A DNA stretch of 64,000 nucleotides from Flavobacterium xueshanense (GTDB taxonomy: Bacteria > Bacteroidota > Bacteroidia > Flavobacteriales > Flavobacteriaceae): contig NZ_FONQ01000012.1 of assembly GCF_900112975.1 (NCBI RefSeq), positions 1 through 64,000 on the forward strand, written 5' to 3'. Made by a program: the position numbers and the translations under genes. This document shows, one piece after another, positions 43,874 to 52,912 of this stretch (its first letter is position 1; the number at the start of each line of letters is the position of its first letter). The notes beneath the pieces are model-generated. The model was not told the DNA's origin. It was given only the letters and a program-made list of their open reading frames with translations, and did not search any database.

Positions 43874-44019
43874 TTTGAAACTGTTTTGACAAAGAAACAA
43901 AGATTTTAATGATTATTAAAAGCTTCATAGTATATTTTGCATTGACAAAGTATAAACTTTAGTTAAGAGCGAATATTAAAAGGGATTTAATGAATAAATT
44001 TGACTTTAAATCATACAAT

Positions 44020-44667
44020 ATGAAAAAAATAATTGGGTTTTTTTTGGCGCTGTTGCCTTTTTCATTTTGTGCAAAAGAAAAGAGTGTTATTTTGCCCAAA
44101 AGTATAGAAACAAAAGATATGGAAATACAAAACGGAATGGAAGTTGCAACCTTTGCAGGAGGTTGTTTTTGGTGTACTGAAGCAGTTTTTTTAGAACTGG
44201 ACGGTGTAAGTAAGGTAGTTTCAGGATATATTGGAGGAAACACGGTGAATCCTACGTACCAGGAAATCAGTACCGGTGAAACGGGTCATGCTGAAGCGAT
44301 TGAGATTACATTTGATCCCAATAAAATAAGTTTTGGTGAGCTTTTGGAAATATTTTTTGCCACACACGATCCCACAACATTGAACCGTCAGGGGAATGAT
44401 ATTGGGACACAATACCGCAGTGAAATTTTTTACCACAATCCTTTCCAGAAACAATTGTCCGAAGATTATATGGCTCTAATGGCTACTGAAAATACGTTTG
44501 GAAAACCAATTGTTACTAAAGTTTCTCCGGCAAACAAGTTTTATGTAGCGGAAGATTACCACCAAAACTATTACAATCAGAACAAAACGCAGGGATATTG
44601 CAGTTATGTGATTACGCCCAAAATTGATAAACTGAAAAAATTATACCAAGATAAACTAAAAAAATAA
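44020..44667 (+). CDS. msrA: Peptide methionine sulfoxide reductase MsrA, exported lipoprotein
   Basis: 215 residues from the ATG at 44020, chosen because it puts a lipoprotein signal (MKKIIGFFLALLPFSFC) directly at the N-terminus; an ATG at 43990 is also in frame. The catalytic motif is GCFWC (about residues 48-52), followed by GYIGGNTVNPTYQEISTGETGHAEA, typical MsrA. It reduces methionine-S-sulfoxide in proteins. The lipobox-like LPFSFC indicates a periplasmic or outer-membrane-anchored form, for repair of oxidised envelope proteins. Most bacterial MsrA proteins are cytoplasmic. Confidence 0.92.
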   Translation: MKKIIGFFLALLPFSFCAKEKSVILPKSIETKDMEIQNGMEVATFAGGCFWCTEAVFLELDGVSKVVSGYIGGNTVNPTYQEISTGETGHAEAIEITFDPNKISFGELLEIFFATHDPTTLNRQGNDIGTQYRSEIFYHNPFQKQLSEDYMALMATENTFGKPIVTKVSPANKFYVAEDYHQNYYNQNKTQGYCSYVITPKIDKLKKLYQDKLKK

Positions 44668-44690
44668 TTGGCACTAGATTTGTACTTGTT

Positions 44691-45014
44691 ATGAAAAATA
44701 ATAATCCAAATACTATGACAAAACAATTGTCCGTTAGTGCAGTAAATAATAAAACCAGAAACCTGGTGTTGGGAATTCTGTTTGATTCCATTGGAATGCT
44801 TTCATTTACCGTCCCCTTAATCGGTGAATTTTCAGATGTAATCTGGGCTCCTTTAGCTGGTTTTTTAATGACTTGGATGTATAAAGGAACAATAGGACGA
44901 GTAGGAGGAGTAATTACATTTCTGGAAGAAATTTTACCATTTTCGGATTTTATTCCTACGTTTACCTTAACCTGGATTTATAATTATTTAATTAAAAACA
45001 AAAATGCCTCGTAA
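44691..45014 (+). CDS. Small membrane protein of unknown function
   Basis: 107 residues with two or three hydrophobic segments (LVLGILFDSIGMLSFTVPLI, WAPLAGFLMTWMYKG, FIPTFTLTWIYNYLI). A Gly- and Arg-containing loop lies between. I do not recognise a characterised family. It begins 24 bases after msrA on the same strand and could be cotranscribed with it. The stop overlaps a bidirectional terminator. Confidence 0.7.
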   Translation: MKNNNPNTMTKQLSVSAVNNKTRNLVLGILFDSIGMLSFTVPLIGEFSDVIWAPLAGFLMTWMYKGTIGRVGGVITFLEEILPFSDFIPTFTLTWIYNYLIKNKNAS

Positions 45015-45029
45015 TTCGAGGCATTTTTT
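45001..45029. terminator. Bidirectional terminator between two convergent small genes
   Basis: AATGCCTCG (45003-45011) and CGAGGCATT (45017-45025) pair across a five-base loop, with A and T runs at the two sides. It serves the plus-strand gene ending at 45014 and the minus-strand gene ending at 45031. Confidence 0.85.
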
Positions 45030-45030
45030 G

Positions 45031-45333
45031 TTAGTCGTTAAAAAGAAATCCTAATCCCATGCGTTTCAGCATTTTTTTTTCGAAAGCCCAAAAGAATTTA
45101 AACTGTCCAAACAAAAATCCTATCAAGACTAATAGGACTTGATAGATGGGAAAAATTAGAATTAACCGAACAGGAGTAAACCAATAGCCTAAACCTTCTT
45201 TTGTAATTCCAAGCCAAAAACAAAACGGTTTTGAAAGCCATGCCGATGCCGATCCGGTTATTGCAAAAACAATAAATATAAGGGTAAGTTGGAAATTGCT
45301 GTCAATTCCCCAACGCTGTTTCAGTTTGTTCAT
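45031..45333 (-). CDS. DUF6787-like small membrane protein
   Basis: 100 residues with two membrane segments (LTLIFIVFAITGSASAWLSK, LILIFPIYQVLLVLIGFLFG). The end KFFWAFEKKMLKRMGLG is characteristic of a flavobacterial family that I remember as DUF6787, sometimes described as prolipoprotein diacylglyceryl transferase-like. It has no catalytic motif that I can recognise. Predicted inner-membrane protein of unknown function. Confidence 0.75.
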   Translation of the reverse strand: MNKLKQRWGIDSNFQLTLIFIVFAITGSASAWLSKPFCFWLGITKEGLGYWFTPVRLILIFPIYQVLLVLIGFLFGQFKFFWAFEKKMLKRMGLGFLFND

Positions 45334-45365
45334 TTTTATTTATAATGAATACAAATATAGCAACA

Positions 45366-45800
45366 TTATCTGATGGGGACAAAACCAAAAAGTTTTTGTT
45401 TGTACGTGTTTTGAAAATAAATCATGTAATTGTATATCAAATAATTTACCTCATACCCATAATCAATATTAGGGTCATAATTGATTGTCATTTCATACAA
45501 ATTGGGATCATATCGTTGCGGTTGCAACACCCGACTGTTCCATTCATTAACATAAAGCTGGTTTTTAGTTTCCAAAAAAGATTGAGAATGATATTCTCGT
45601 GGGAATGCTCTTGAATTGAGCCAGGTATTAAAACCGGGATCAATAATAATCACTTCATATTCCAGTTCATCATTGGCAATTCTTACTGTATCGCCTTGAG
45701 CGGCAACAGATTTTTCAGTATTTGGAAAAGCAGATTTTGAGGTAGCACAACCCAAAAGCAAACAAAAAGTGACGATTATTATATAGTAACTGTTCTTCAT
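45366..45800 (-). CDS. DUF6146-like lipoprotein
   Basis: 144 residues. The N-terminus MKNSYYIIIVTFCLLLGCATS is a lipoprotein signal with the lipobox LLGC. The mature part has LEYEVIIIDPGFNTWLNSRA, YVNEWNSRVLQPQRYDPNLY and YGYEVNYLIYNYMIYFQ, which match a small family seen in flavobacteria (DUF6146 from memory). It is predicted to be anchored to a membrane in the periplasm. Function is unknown. Confidence 0.78.
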   Translation of the reverse strand: MKNSYYIIIVTFCLLLGCATSKSAFPNTEKSVAAQGDTVRIANDELEYEVIIIDPGFNTWLNSRAFPREYHSQSFLETKNQLYVNEWNSRVLQPQRYDPNLYEMTINYDPNIDYGYEVNYLIYNYMIYFQNTYKQKLFGFVPIR

Positions 45801-45860
45801 GATGAAAAAATTGAATTATAAAGTTACAAAAACAAATAATTGATTGATAGTATTTTAACC

Positions 45861-45893
45861 AAAAAAAAGAGGCTGTTTTTATCAAACAGCCTC
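45861..45893 (-). terminator. Terminator after serA
   Basis: GAGGCTGTTT (45869-45878) and AAACAGCCTC (45884-45893) pair over five bases. In minus-strand reading a run of eight T follows. It lies 26 bases past the serA stop. Confidence 0.88.
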
Positions 45894-45918
45894 TCATTAA
45901 ATATTTAAGAAGGAAAAA

Positions 45919-46869
45919 CTAGCCTAATATACTAATAATTTGTGAGGCTAATTCAGTACCAATTCTATCTTGGGCTTCTCCTGTTGCCGCTCCAATGTGT
46001 GGCGTCAATGAGATTTTATGGTTCATCAAAATAGCCATTTCTGGAGTTGGTTCATTTTCAAAAACGTCTAATCCTGCAAATAATACTTTTCCACTGTCTA
46101 ATGCTTTTACTAATGCAACTTCGTCAATAACACCGCCACGAGCACAGTTTACGATGCCTACACCGTCTTTCATAATGGCAAGTGCTGCCTCTCCAATAAT
46201 GTAACCATCTTGAGCAGGAACGTGTAACGTAATGAAATCAGCTTCTTTGAATAAAGATTCCAATGATTGTGAAACAATTGTAGTCGTGATGGATTGACCG
46301 TCAAAAAATTCCACTTTTACATCAACTTGTGGTATAAAACTATCGGCAGCAATAACTTTCATTCCTAGTCCTAACGCCATTTTAGCGGTAGCCTGACCAA
46401 TACGTCCAATACCAACTATTCCTAGCGTTTTACCTCTTAATTCGATTCCGTTTGCGTAGGCTTTTTTTAAACCATCAAAGTTGGTATCGCCTTCAAGAGG
46501 CATATTTCTGTTCGCATCATGCAAAAAACGAACACCAGAAAATAAGTGTGCAAAAACCAATTCCGCCACTGATTCTGATGATGAAGCCGGAGTGTTAATT
46601 ACGTGAATTCCTTTGCTTTTAGCATAATCCACATCAATATTATCCATTCCTACACCACCACGACCTATAATTTTCAATCCCGGGCAAGAGTCAATAATAT
46701 CTTTACGAACTTTAGTCGCACTTCTTACTAAAACTACGCTTACATTATTTTCATTAACAAAATTAGCCACTTGTTCTTGCGCTACTTTTGTCGTTATAAC
46801 TTCAAATCCACCTTTTTCTAAAGCTAGAATTCCACTTTTAGAAATTCCGTCATTGGCTAATACTTTCAT
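45919..46869 (-). CDS. serA: D-3-phosphoglycerate dehydrogenase-like 2-hydroxyacid dehydrogenase
   Basis: 316 residues. NAD-binding motif GIVGIGRIGQATA (about 148-160), then the catalytic Arg (NCARGGVIDE), Glu (FENEP) and His (LTPHIGAAT) of D-isomer 2-hydroxyacid dehydrogenases. The short form lacks ACT or ASB regulatory domains. With serC upstream on the same strand it should oxidise 3-phosphoglycerate to 3-phosphohydroxypyruvate in serine synthesis. The two genes are separated by about 200 bases that carry a copy of the interspersed repeat. The reaction is inferred from the pairing with serC. Confidence 0.92.
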   Translation of the reverse strand: MKVLANDGISKSGILALEKGGFEVITTKVAQEQVANFVNENNVSVVLVRSATKVRKDIIDSCPGLKIIGRGGVGMDNIDVDYAKSKGIHVINTPASSSESVAELVFAHLFSGVRFLHDANRNMPLEGDTNFDGLKKAYANGIELRGKTLGIVGIGRIGQATAKMALGLGMKVIAADSFIPQVDVKVEFFDGQSITTTIVSQSLESLFKEADFITLHVPAQDGYIIGEAALAIMKDGVGIVNCARGGVIDEVALVKALDSGKVLFAGLDVFENEPTPEMAILMNHKISLTPHIGAATGEAQDRIGTELASQIISILG

Positions 46870-46932
46870 TTTTTATATCATTGCGAGGAATAAAAAAGAC
46901 CATCCTCATATTATTTATAATTTTATTTTTCT

Positions 46933-47014
46933 GGAGCTATTTCCCGCTATCCGTTACAATTTTTTATGTTTTTAAAGAAAAAACATAAAAGGATTTTCAC
47001 TGCTATCAGGGCTA
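46933..47014. repeat. Interspersed hairpin repeat, copy B
   Basis: GGAGCTATTTCCCGCTATCC (46933-46952), then a hairpin with TTTTATGTTTTT and AAAAAACATAAAA arms (about 46962-46990), then GGATTTTCACTGCTATCAGG and GCTA to 47014. It is copy A in reverse orientation with a different hairpin. It lies between serC and serA. Confidence 0.75.
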
Positions 47015-47066
47015 GGAATCCAGAATTCAATTGCTATTTTGTATAACTGAAAACTGCGGCTGAAAA

Positions 47067-48137
47067 CTAGACTTTGGTTTCCAATTCTTTCATTACATCC
47101 ACTAATACCTGAACACTTTCTAACGGAAGCGCATTGTACATAGAAGCTCTGTAACCACCTACTGAACGGTGACCCGGTAATCCAGATATTCCTGCTGCTT
47201 TCCACATAGGATCAAATATCTCTGCATGCGCTTCGTCATTTAATAAGAAAGTAGCATTCATGTTCGAACGATCTTCTACAGCGGCAGCTCCTTTGAATAA
47301 TGGGTTTCTGTCAATTTCTCCATAAAGCAATGCCGCTTTAGCATTGTTTATTTTTTCAATAGCAGCAATTCCACCTAGGTTTTTCAACCATTGTAGAGTC
47401 AATAAAGATGCGTAAACAGGGAAAACAGGTGGCGTATTGTACATGCTTTCTGCTTTGATATGTTTGGCGTAATCCAGCATACTTGGGATTATTCTACCAT
47501 TTTTACCTAAAATTTCTTCTTTTACAACAATCAGCGTAGTCCCTGCTGGACCCATATTTTTTTGTGCTCCTGCATAAATCAAATCAAATTTAGAAAAATC
47601 CAATTCTCTTGAAAAAATATCAGAACTCATATCGCATACAAGTGGCATATCAACTGATGGAAATTCTTTCATTTGCGTACCAAAAATCGTATTGTTACTG
47701 GTGCAATGGAAATAATCAGCATCTGCTGGTATTGTATATCCTTTTGGAATATGATTGTAATTTTGTTCTTTTGAGGAAGCGACAACAACTGTATCGCCAA
47801 AAAGTTTTGCTTCTTTTACAGCTGCTGCTGCCCAAGTTCCTGTATCAAGATAAGCCGCTTTTCCGCCTTCTCTCATCAAGTTATAAGGAACCATTAAAAA
47901 TTCTAAACTTGCTCCGCCAGCAAGAAATAATGCTTGATATCCTTTGCCTTCAAGACCTAAAAGTTCAAGAACTATTGCTCTCGCTTCATCCATTACCGCA
48001 ACGAAGTCTTTGCTTCTGTGCGAAATTTCTAAAAGTGATAACCCGGAATCGTTAAAATTTAAAATTGCTTGTGCTGATTTTTCAAAAACTTCTTGCGGTA
48101 AAATACAAGGTCCTGCGCTGTAGTTGTGTTTTTTCAT
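47067..48137 (-). CDS. serC: Phosphoserine aminotransferase
   Basis: 356 residues from MKKHNYSAGPCILP; an earlier in-frame start at 48170 is unlikely. It has the PLP-dependent class V aminotransferase plan: LFLAGGASLEFLMVPYNL, the pyridoxal Lys in IYAGAQKNMGPAG, and C-terminal GHRSVGGYRASMYNALPLESV. SerC turns 3-phosphohydroxypyruvate into phosphoserine, using glutamate, and also acts in the pyridoxal phosphate pathway of some bacteria. It is transcribed toward serA. Confidence 0.96.
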   Translation of the reverse strand: MKKHNYSAGPCILPQEVFEKSAQAILNFNDSGLSLLEISHRSKDFVAVMDEARAIVLELLGLEGKGYQALFLAGGASLEFLMVPYNLMREGGKAAYLDTGTWAAAAVKEAKLFGDTVVVASSKEQNYNHIPKGYTIPADADYFHCTSNNTIFGTQMKEFPSVDMPLVCDMSSDIFSRELDFSKFDLIYAGAQKNMGPAGTTLIVVKEEILGKNGRIIPSMLDYAKHIKAESMYNTPPVFPVYASLLTLQWLKNLGGIAAIEKINNAKAALLYGEIDRNPLFKGAAAVEDRSNMNATFLLNDEAHAEIFDPMWKAAGISGLPGHRSVGGYRASMYNALPLESVQVLVDVMKELETKV

Positions 48138-48230
48138 GGTGTAGTTTATGTCCAAAAAATTAAAGTGCAAATTTCGACAATAGGAGTTTAAAAAACGTTA
48201 ATTAATTCGGAATAATTGAACTTTTTTCGG

Positions 48231-49289
48231 CTATATTGTTAACATAAATGAAATTGTATCGGTGTTATCTGCGTAATTCCATAATCGGGGATTTTGAGTT
48301 TGTCCAAATGCCACGCTGTTTTCTATAGTCTCATCAGCAACGATACACTGTAACAGTTCATTTTCAGACTGTAATCTCATTTTTAATTCATTTATATCAT
48401 CGTAAAACTCATAAAAAACACTTGAAATAGGCGAGGCGTGACTTTGATCTTCTTTTAAAGTCAGAAATCCGTTGTCCAATAATTTGAAATTACTCATCAG
48501 GAAAACGGCTTTGTTGTAATCGTAATTGTTAGCGTATTTTTCGTAATGAATGACGTCTTGATAAGCAAATATCGCTTCAAAAAACGGAACAAACGAATAT
48601 CCTTTCGGTACAAAAAGTTTAGAAACATTGCGGCAACCCAATCCAAAATAGCGAAAAATATCTTCGCCCAAAGCGGTAAGTTGTTCTTTGGTTTCATTTC
48701 CGGTCAAAACCGCTACTGAATTTCTGCTTTTTCGAATAATCGACGGTTTATCTTTGAAATAATATTCAAAATAACGTGCTGTGTTGTTACTTCCCGTGGC
48801 TATTACGGCATCAAAACTTTCTAACTTTCCCTCTACAAAAGTAATATTCTCAGCTAATTCTGGCTGAACAGCAATGATGTATTTCGCTAAAAAAGGCAAC
48901 AAATGCTGATCATTTGAGGATGTTTTTACCAATACAGTATTTCCTGTAATCAAAACCGAAAGGAAATCGTGAAAACCCACCAACGGAATATTTCCGGCAA
49001 GTATTAAAGCGACTTTTTTAGGCTCTTGAATGGGAATTGTATAGCTCGAAAGCCATTGATTCAGGTTTTCTTCTGTTAAAGCTTCTGCCCAAGAATGTAT
49101 AGAGAAATAGACGTTTTCAGGAGTGTACCAGCCATTATGCGATTGCGATAAATGTATCAAGTCAACAAAAGCATCAAAAAACGTTTCGTTGTGCAAAACA
49201 GCCGGATTTTTTAAAGTGTTATTTTCAGAAAACTGACTTAAAAATTTTCCTAATTCAACAAAAACACTTTTTTTTGTTTCTAATGTCAT
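48231..49289 (-). CDS. LuxC-type acyl-CoA reductase family protein
   Basis: 352 residues. Dinucleotide-binding pattern in PKKVALILAGNIPLVGFHDFLSVLITGNTVLVK, then DAVIATGSNNTARYFEYYF and the probable catalytic Cys in GLGCRNVSKLFVP. These match acyl-CoA reductases of the LuxC group, which make aldehydes from acyl thioesters with NADPH. In flavobacteria a gene of this type commonly sits beside serC and a ferredoxin gene, as here; the in vivo substrate is not known to me. It has no membrane segment. It starts divergently from the ferredoxin gene, 137 bases away. Confidence 0.85.
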   Translation of the reverse strand: MTLETKKSVFVELGKFLSQFSENNTLKNPAVLHNETFFDAFVDLIHLSQSHNGWYTPENVYFSIHSWAEALTEENLNQWLSSYTIPIQEPKKVALILAGNIPLVGFHDFLSVLITGNTVLVKTSSNDQHLLPFLAKYIIAVQPELAENITFVEGKLESFDAVIATGSNNTARYFEYYFKDKPSIIRKSRNSVAVLTGNETKEQLTALGEDIFRYFGLGCRNVSKLFVPKGYSFVPFFEAIFAYQDVIHYEKYANNYDYNKAVFLMSNFKLLDNGFLTLKEDQSHASPISSVFYEFYDDINELKMRLQSENELLQCIVADETIENSVAFGQTQNPRLWNYADNTDTISFMLTI

Positions 49290-49426
49290 AATGTTTGCTT
49301 ATGAATAGTTTTGATTGTAATTTTGCACAAAAATAAGCTATAAAACGTATAGTTAAAAGATTAAAAGAGGAAAGATATGAGAATCTTAAATCCAAAATCT
49401 TATTTCCTTAATCCTAAATTAAAAAG

Positions 49427-49777
49427 ATGGCAATTATAATTACAGACGAATGTATCAATTGTGGTGCTTGTGAACCCGAGTGCCCAAATACAGCAATATA
49501 CGAAGGAGCGGACGATTGGAGATATAAAGACGGAACAAAACTAAAAGGGAAAGTGATTTTACCTGATGGAACCGAAATTGATTCTGATGAAGCTCAAACT
49601 CCCATTTCTGATGAAGTGTATTATATTGTACCGGGAAAATGTACTGAATGTAAAGGTTTTCATGATGAGCCACAATGTGCGGCTGTATGTCCTGTAGATT
49701 GTTGTATTCCGGATGACAATCACGTTGAAAGCGAAGAAACGTTACTGAATAGACAAGCGTTTTTACACAACGAATAA
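49427..49777 (+). CDS. Ferredoxin with two 4Fe-4S clusters
   Basis: 116 residues. Two Cys groups: [16 protein letters not shown] (C-x2-C-x2-C-x3-C-P) near the start and [22 protein letters not shown] with a longer insert. Between them lies a region of about 50 residues with little pattern. It is a soluble electron carrier. It is divergent from the acyl-CoA reductase gene, a conserved neighbour that may share the pathway. The redox partner cannot be identified. Confidence 0.92.
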   Translation: MAIIITDECINCGACEPECPNTAIYEGADDWRYKDGTKLKGKVILPDGTEIDSDEAQTPISDEVYYIVPGKCTECKGFHDEPQCAAVCPVDCCIPDDNHVESEETLLNRQAFLHNE

Positions 49778-49802
49778 AATAGTATTTGTTAGTAAATCAA
49801 AC

Positions 49803-49838
49803 CAAAAATCCTGAGTTTTACGCTCGGGGTTTTTTGTT
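49803..49838 (+). terminator. Weak terminator after the ferredoxin gene
   Basis: AAATCCTGAG and CTCGGGGTTTTTT pair around a short loop, with two mismatches, followed by a T run. It lies 26 bases after the ferredoxin stop. Confidence 0.55.
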
Positions 49839-49938
49839 TTGTTTTTGTAGTGTGATCATACTACGCGAATCGGTAGCATATATTTTCCGTCAATAATAGC
49901 GGTTAGTAAGTATTCAATTTTGGGAGAGTAAGCGAAAT

Positions 49939-49971
49939 AAAAAAAGGGCTGTAATTGACAGCCCTTTTATA
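49939..49971 (-). terminator. Terminator of the TonB receptor gene
   Basis: AGGGCTGT and ACAGCCCT pair across five bases at about 49948-49969. In minus-strand reading a T run (complement of the A run at 49939-49945) follows. It lies just past the stop of the receptor gene at 49989. Confidence 0.85.
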
Positions 49972-49988
49972 ATCATTGGATAATTGAA

Positions 49989-52622
49989 TTAGAAATTAAA
50001 TCCTAATCGAGCATAATAATAGGCACCACTGAATCCCATTTGTACTGAATCCCAATATCCTCCTGCTTCAGTATTTCCTTGCTCATCTTGTTTGTCAGGG
50101 TAAATATTGAAAAGGTTATTGCTTCCAATGCTTAATTTTAATTGCTTAGATAATTTATAGCCTAAAGTTAAATCAGTAACCGTTTTTGCGTTGTATACGT
50201 CATCTTCATCAGCATAATCCACAAGAACTACTTTACTAAAATGGGTGAAAGCTAAACCAGCATCGAATTTATTTTTAGAATAATTAAGATTTAAACCAAA
50301 TTTACTTTTTGGCGCTGAAGCCAATAAGAATGCTTTTTCACGTTTTCCAAAAAAAGTACCTTCGTCTAAACTTCCGTTTTTCACATTGTCAATTTTCATG
50401 TCATTGATATTTCCAACCAACGTCGCTCCCAATTTTGAATCGCCAAATGTTTTTTTCCATGCAAAAACTAAATCTAAACCAGCTGTTCTTGTATCAACAC
50501 CATTGGTAAAAAATTGGGCAGCTGAAACACCAAGATTTAGTTGGCTTGCATCAAAATAGCCAGTTAAAACAATTCTGTCTTTTACCTTAATATAATATCC
50601 ATCGACTGTAGCGGTAAAATCGCCAAAATTTGAAGTAAAACCTAATGATGCATTAACTGCTTTTTCCTCATTTAATTTCCCGATTCCAAATGCTTGCGTT
50701 ACAGGGCTATTGTTTGGTGAGAGTAGCACTTCTGTTGCTCCTCCGGCATTAAAATTAGTAAAACGTAAGTTGTAGTAAATTTGTGCCAATGAAGGTGCTC
50801 TAAATCCTGTGCTTAACGAACCTCTAAAATTAATGTTTTTCGAAGCTTTAAGTCTAGTCGCTATTTTTCCATTAACAGTACTTCCAAAATCACTGTAGTT
50901 TTCAAAACGAACCGCTGCACTTACTAAAAAACTATCCGTAATATCAAATTCTGTATCCGTATATAAAGACAAGTTCGTACGACTTTTATCAACGACATTT
51001 GCTGGACTATATCCCGGAAACCCTTGAGAACCTCCTGGTCTTGGCTCTCCGGAAATAGGATCGATTGGAGCAGATTGAGTTGCAGGATTAGTTATAGGAA
51101 ATCCATTGGTGTCATAAGTAGCGTAAGAACCTTGTTCTCCGGCAAAAATGTTGAATTTTTCAGTTCTGAATTCTGCTCCAAATGCAAGATTCATTCCTGA
51201 TAAAACGGAACTGTAGTTTTTTGAAAAATCAAAATTTGTTGTGTTTTGGCTCAAACTATGTCCTCCGGCGTCAAATTCTGTTGGAGAAGCATCTTCCAAT
51301 GATGCATTGATAGTTCCTTTGATAAAATAATGGAAAAGGTTTTTTCCAAATGTATTGCTAATGTCTATTTTCCAACCACTTGTCGTTTCAGTTCTAAAAC
51401 CTGCAGCAATAGAGTTGTCAATAATATTTGACGTAATTCTAGGGGTGTAACCTCCAGGATATACGGATTCTACTACTCTTTCACCATCATTTCTTGTAAA
51501 AGCATATGCATCCGTATCTCTATAGTTTCTTCCGCCAAAAGCGTAAAATTCAGTTTTATCGGATACAGGAATAGCCATGTTTCCAAAAAAATTGAATCCT
51601 TGAATTTCTGCTTCACCAAAACCTTTTCTGAAATCATATCCAGGGCGTAAGGTTTTATTTTTACTTAAATATTCTGTAGTAAAATTAGCAAAACCGCCTT
51701 TTTCTCCAATCGCAACACCGTAATTAGCTGCTACTTTTATAGAACCACCATCAAAACTTTTATTTTTGCCTTTAGAATTACCGAAACCATTTTGGTCTAA
51801 TCGATTGCCATCTGTATTAGCGGTTCCGGGAAGAAAATCTCCCTTTGCATTTGTATTATAAGCACCGTAGGTTACGGAACCAGTTAATTCATTTACATTG
51901 TCATTCATAACAATATTGATCACTCCTGCTATAGCGTCAGATCCATATTGTGCAGCAGCACCATCTCTCAAAATTTCAATTCTTTTTATTGAAGATGCCG
52001 GAATCGCATTCAAATCGGTTCCGGTATTTCCCCTTCCACGAGTTCCAAAAAGATTGACAAGAGACGATTGGTGTCTTCTTTTTCCGTTTATCAAAACGAG
52101 CGTTTGATCAGGGCCTAAACCTCTTAGTGAAGCTGGGTCAACATGATCTGCACCGTCAGAACCTGATTGTTTACTGGCATTGAATGAAGGTGCAACATAT
52201 TGGAGTAATTCATTAATTTCTAATTTTCCACTTTGTGTTGTTACGTCTTTTACATTGATGATATCAATGGGCACAGCTGAATTTACCACCGTTCTTTTCG
52301 AGTTTCTGGAACCAACAATTACAATATCTTTCAGGATTTCTCCCCCTTCTTCTGATAAAACAACTTTGATAAAAGTGTCCGTAACTACTTTTTCAATGGT
52401 AGAGAATCCGACATAACTAAAAACTAATGTCGCTCCTTCATTAACTTTTATTTTATACCCTCCATTACCGTCGGTTGAGACCCCGTTGTTCGTTCCTTTC
52501 TCGATAATATTAACACCGGGTAATCCTGCACCAGTATTATCTTGAACTACACCCGAGACTTCCTTTTGGGCAAAAAGAAACGTAACGTTTAATAGAAATA
52601 ACAATAATATAAATTTTTTCAT
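49989..52622 (-). CDS. TonB-dependent outer-membrane receptor with carboxypeptidase-like N-terminal domain
   Basis: 877 residues. A signal peptide (MKKFILLLFLLNVTFLFAQ) is followed by a CarboxypepD_reg-like domain (about 20-105: VSGVVQDNTGAGLPGVNIIE), a plug (about 115-235: LRGLGPDQTLVLINGKRRHQ, then IERIEILRDGAAAQYGSDA-type motif), and a barrel ending in aromatic residues (YYYARLGFNF). Such receptors import siderophores, vitamins or sugars with energy from TonB. No SusD-like partner gene lies beside it, so a polysaccharide transport pair is unlikely. The ligand is not apparent. Confidence 0.92.
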   Translation of the reverse strand: MKKFILLLFLLNVTFLFAQKEVSGVVQDNTGAGLPGVNIIEKGTNNGVSTDGNGGYKIKVNEGATLVFSYVGFSTIEKVVTDTFIKVVLSEEGGEILKDIVIVGSRNSKRTVVNSAVPIDIINVKDVTTQSGKLEINELLQYVAPSFNASKQSGSDGADHVDPASLRGLGPDQTLVLINGKRRHQSSLVNLFGTRGRGNTGTDLNAIPASSIKRIEILRDGAAAQYGSDAIAGVINIVMNDNVNELTGSVTYGAYNTNAKGDFLPGTANTDGNRLDQNGFGNSKGKNKSFDGGSIKVAANYGVAIGEKGGFANFTTEYLSKNKTLRPGYDFRKGFGEAEIQGFNFFGNMAIPVSDKTEFYAFGGRNYRDTDAYAFTRNDGERVVESVYPGGYTPRITSNIIDNSIAAGFRTETTSGWKIDISNTFGKNLFHYFIKGTINASLEDASPTEFDAGGHSLSQNTTNFDFSKNYSSVLSGMNLAFGAEFRTEKFNIFAGEQGSYATYDTNGFPITNPATQSAPIDPISGEPRPGGSQGFPGYSPANVVDKSRTNLSLYTDTEFDITDSFLVSAAVRFENYSDFGSTVNGKIATRLKASKNINFRGSLSTGFRAPSLAQIYYNLRFTNFNAGGATEVLLSPNNSPVTQAFGIGKLNEEKAVNASLGFTSNFGDFTATVDGYYIKVKDRIVLTGYFDASQLNLGVSAAQFFTNGVDTRTAGLDLVFAWKKTFGDSKLGATLVGNINDMKIDNVKNGSLDEGTFFGKREKAFLLASAPKSKFGLNLNYSKNKFDAGLAFTHFSKVVLVDYADEDDVYNAKTVTDLTLGYKLSKQLKLSIGSNNLFNIYPDKQDEQGNTEAGGYWDSVQMGFSGAYYYARLGFNF

Positions 52623-52912
52623 AATAAGTTGTGTTTAGCCGTTTTTTTAGTTTTAAATTATTCGCAATATAATTTTTTTTAACAAAATATTAGAAGATAA
52701 TTTAATTTTTTTTTAAAAATGTGTGACACCTGTTTAAACTGCAATTTTTACCAATTTAAATATTATTAAAATCTTATATTTGCAAACTTTTACAGTGCCC
52801 GCTAAATTCAGAAATAGCGTCTTAATCGTAAAAAAAATTTCGCAAGATCTGTTCCAGAAAAACAGAAAGACTGCAACACAATATTCCATTAAAAAACAAA
52901 TATTATCCACAT

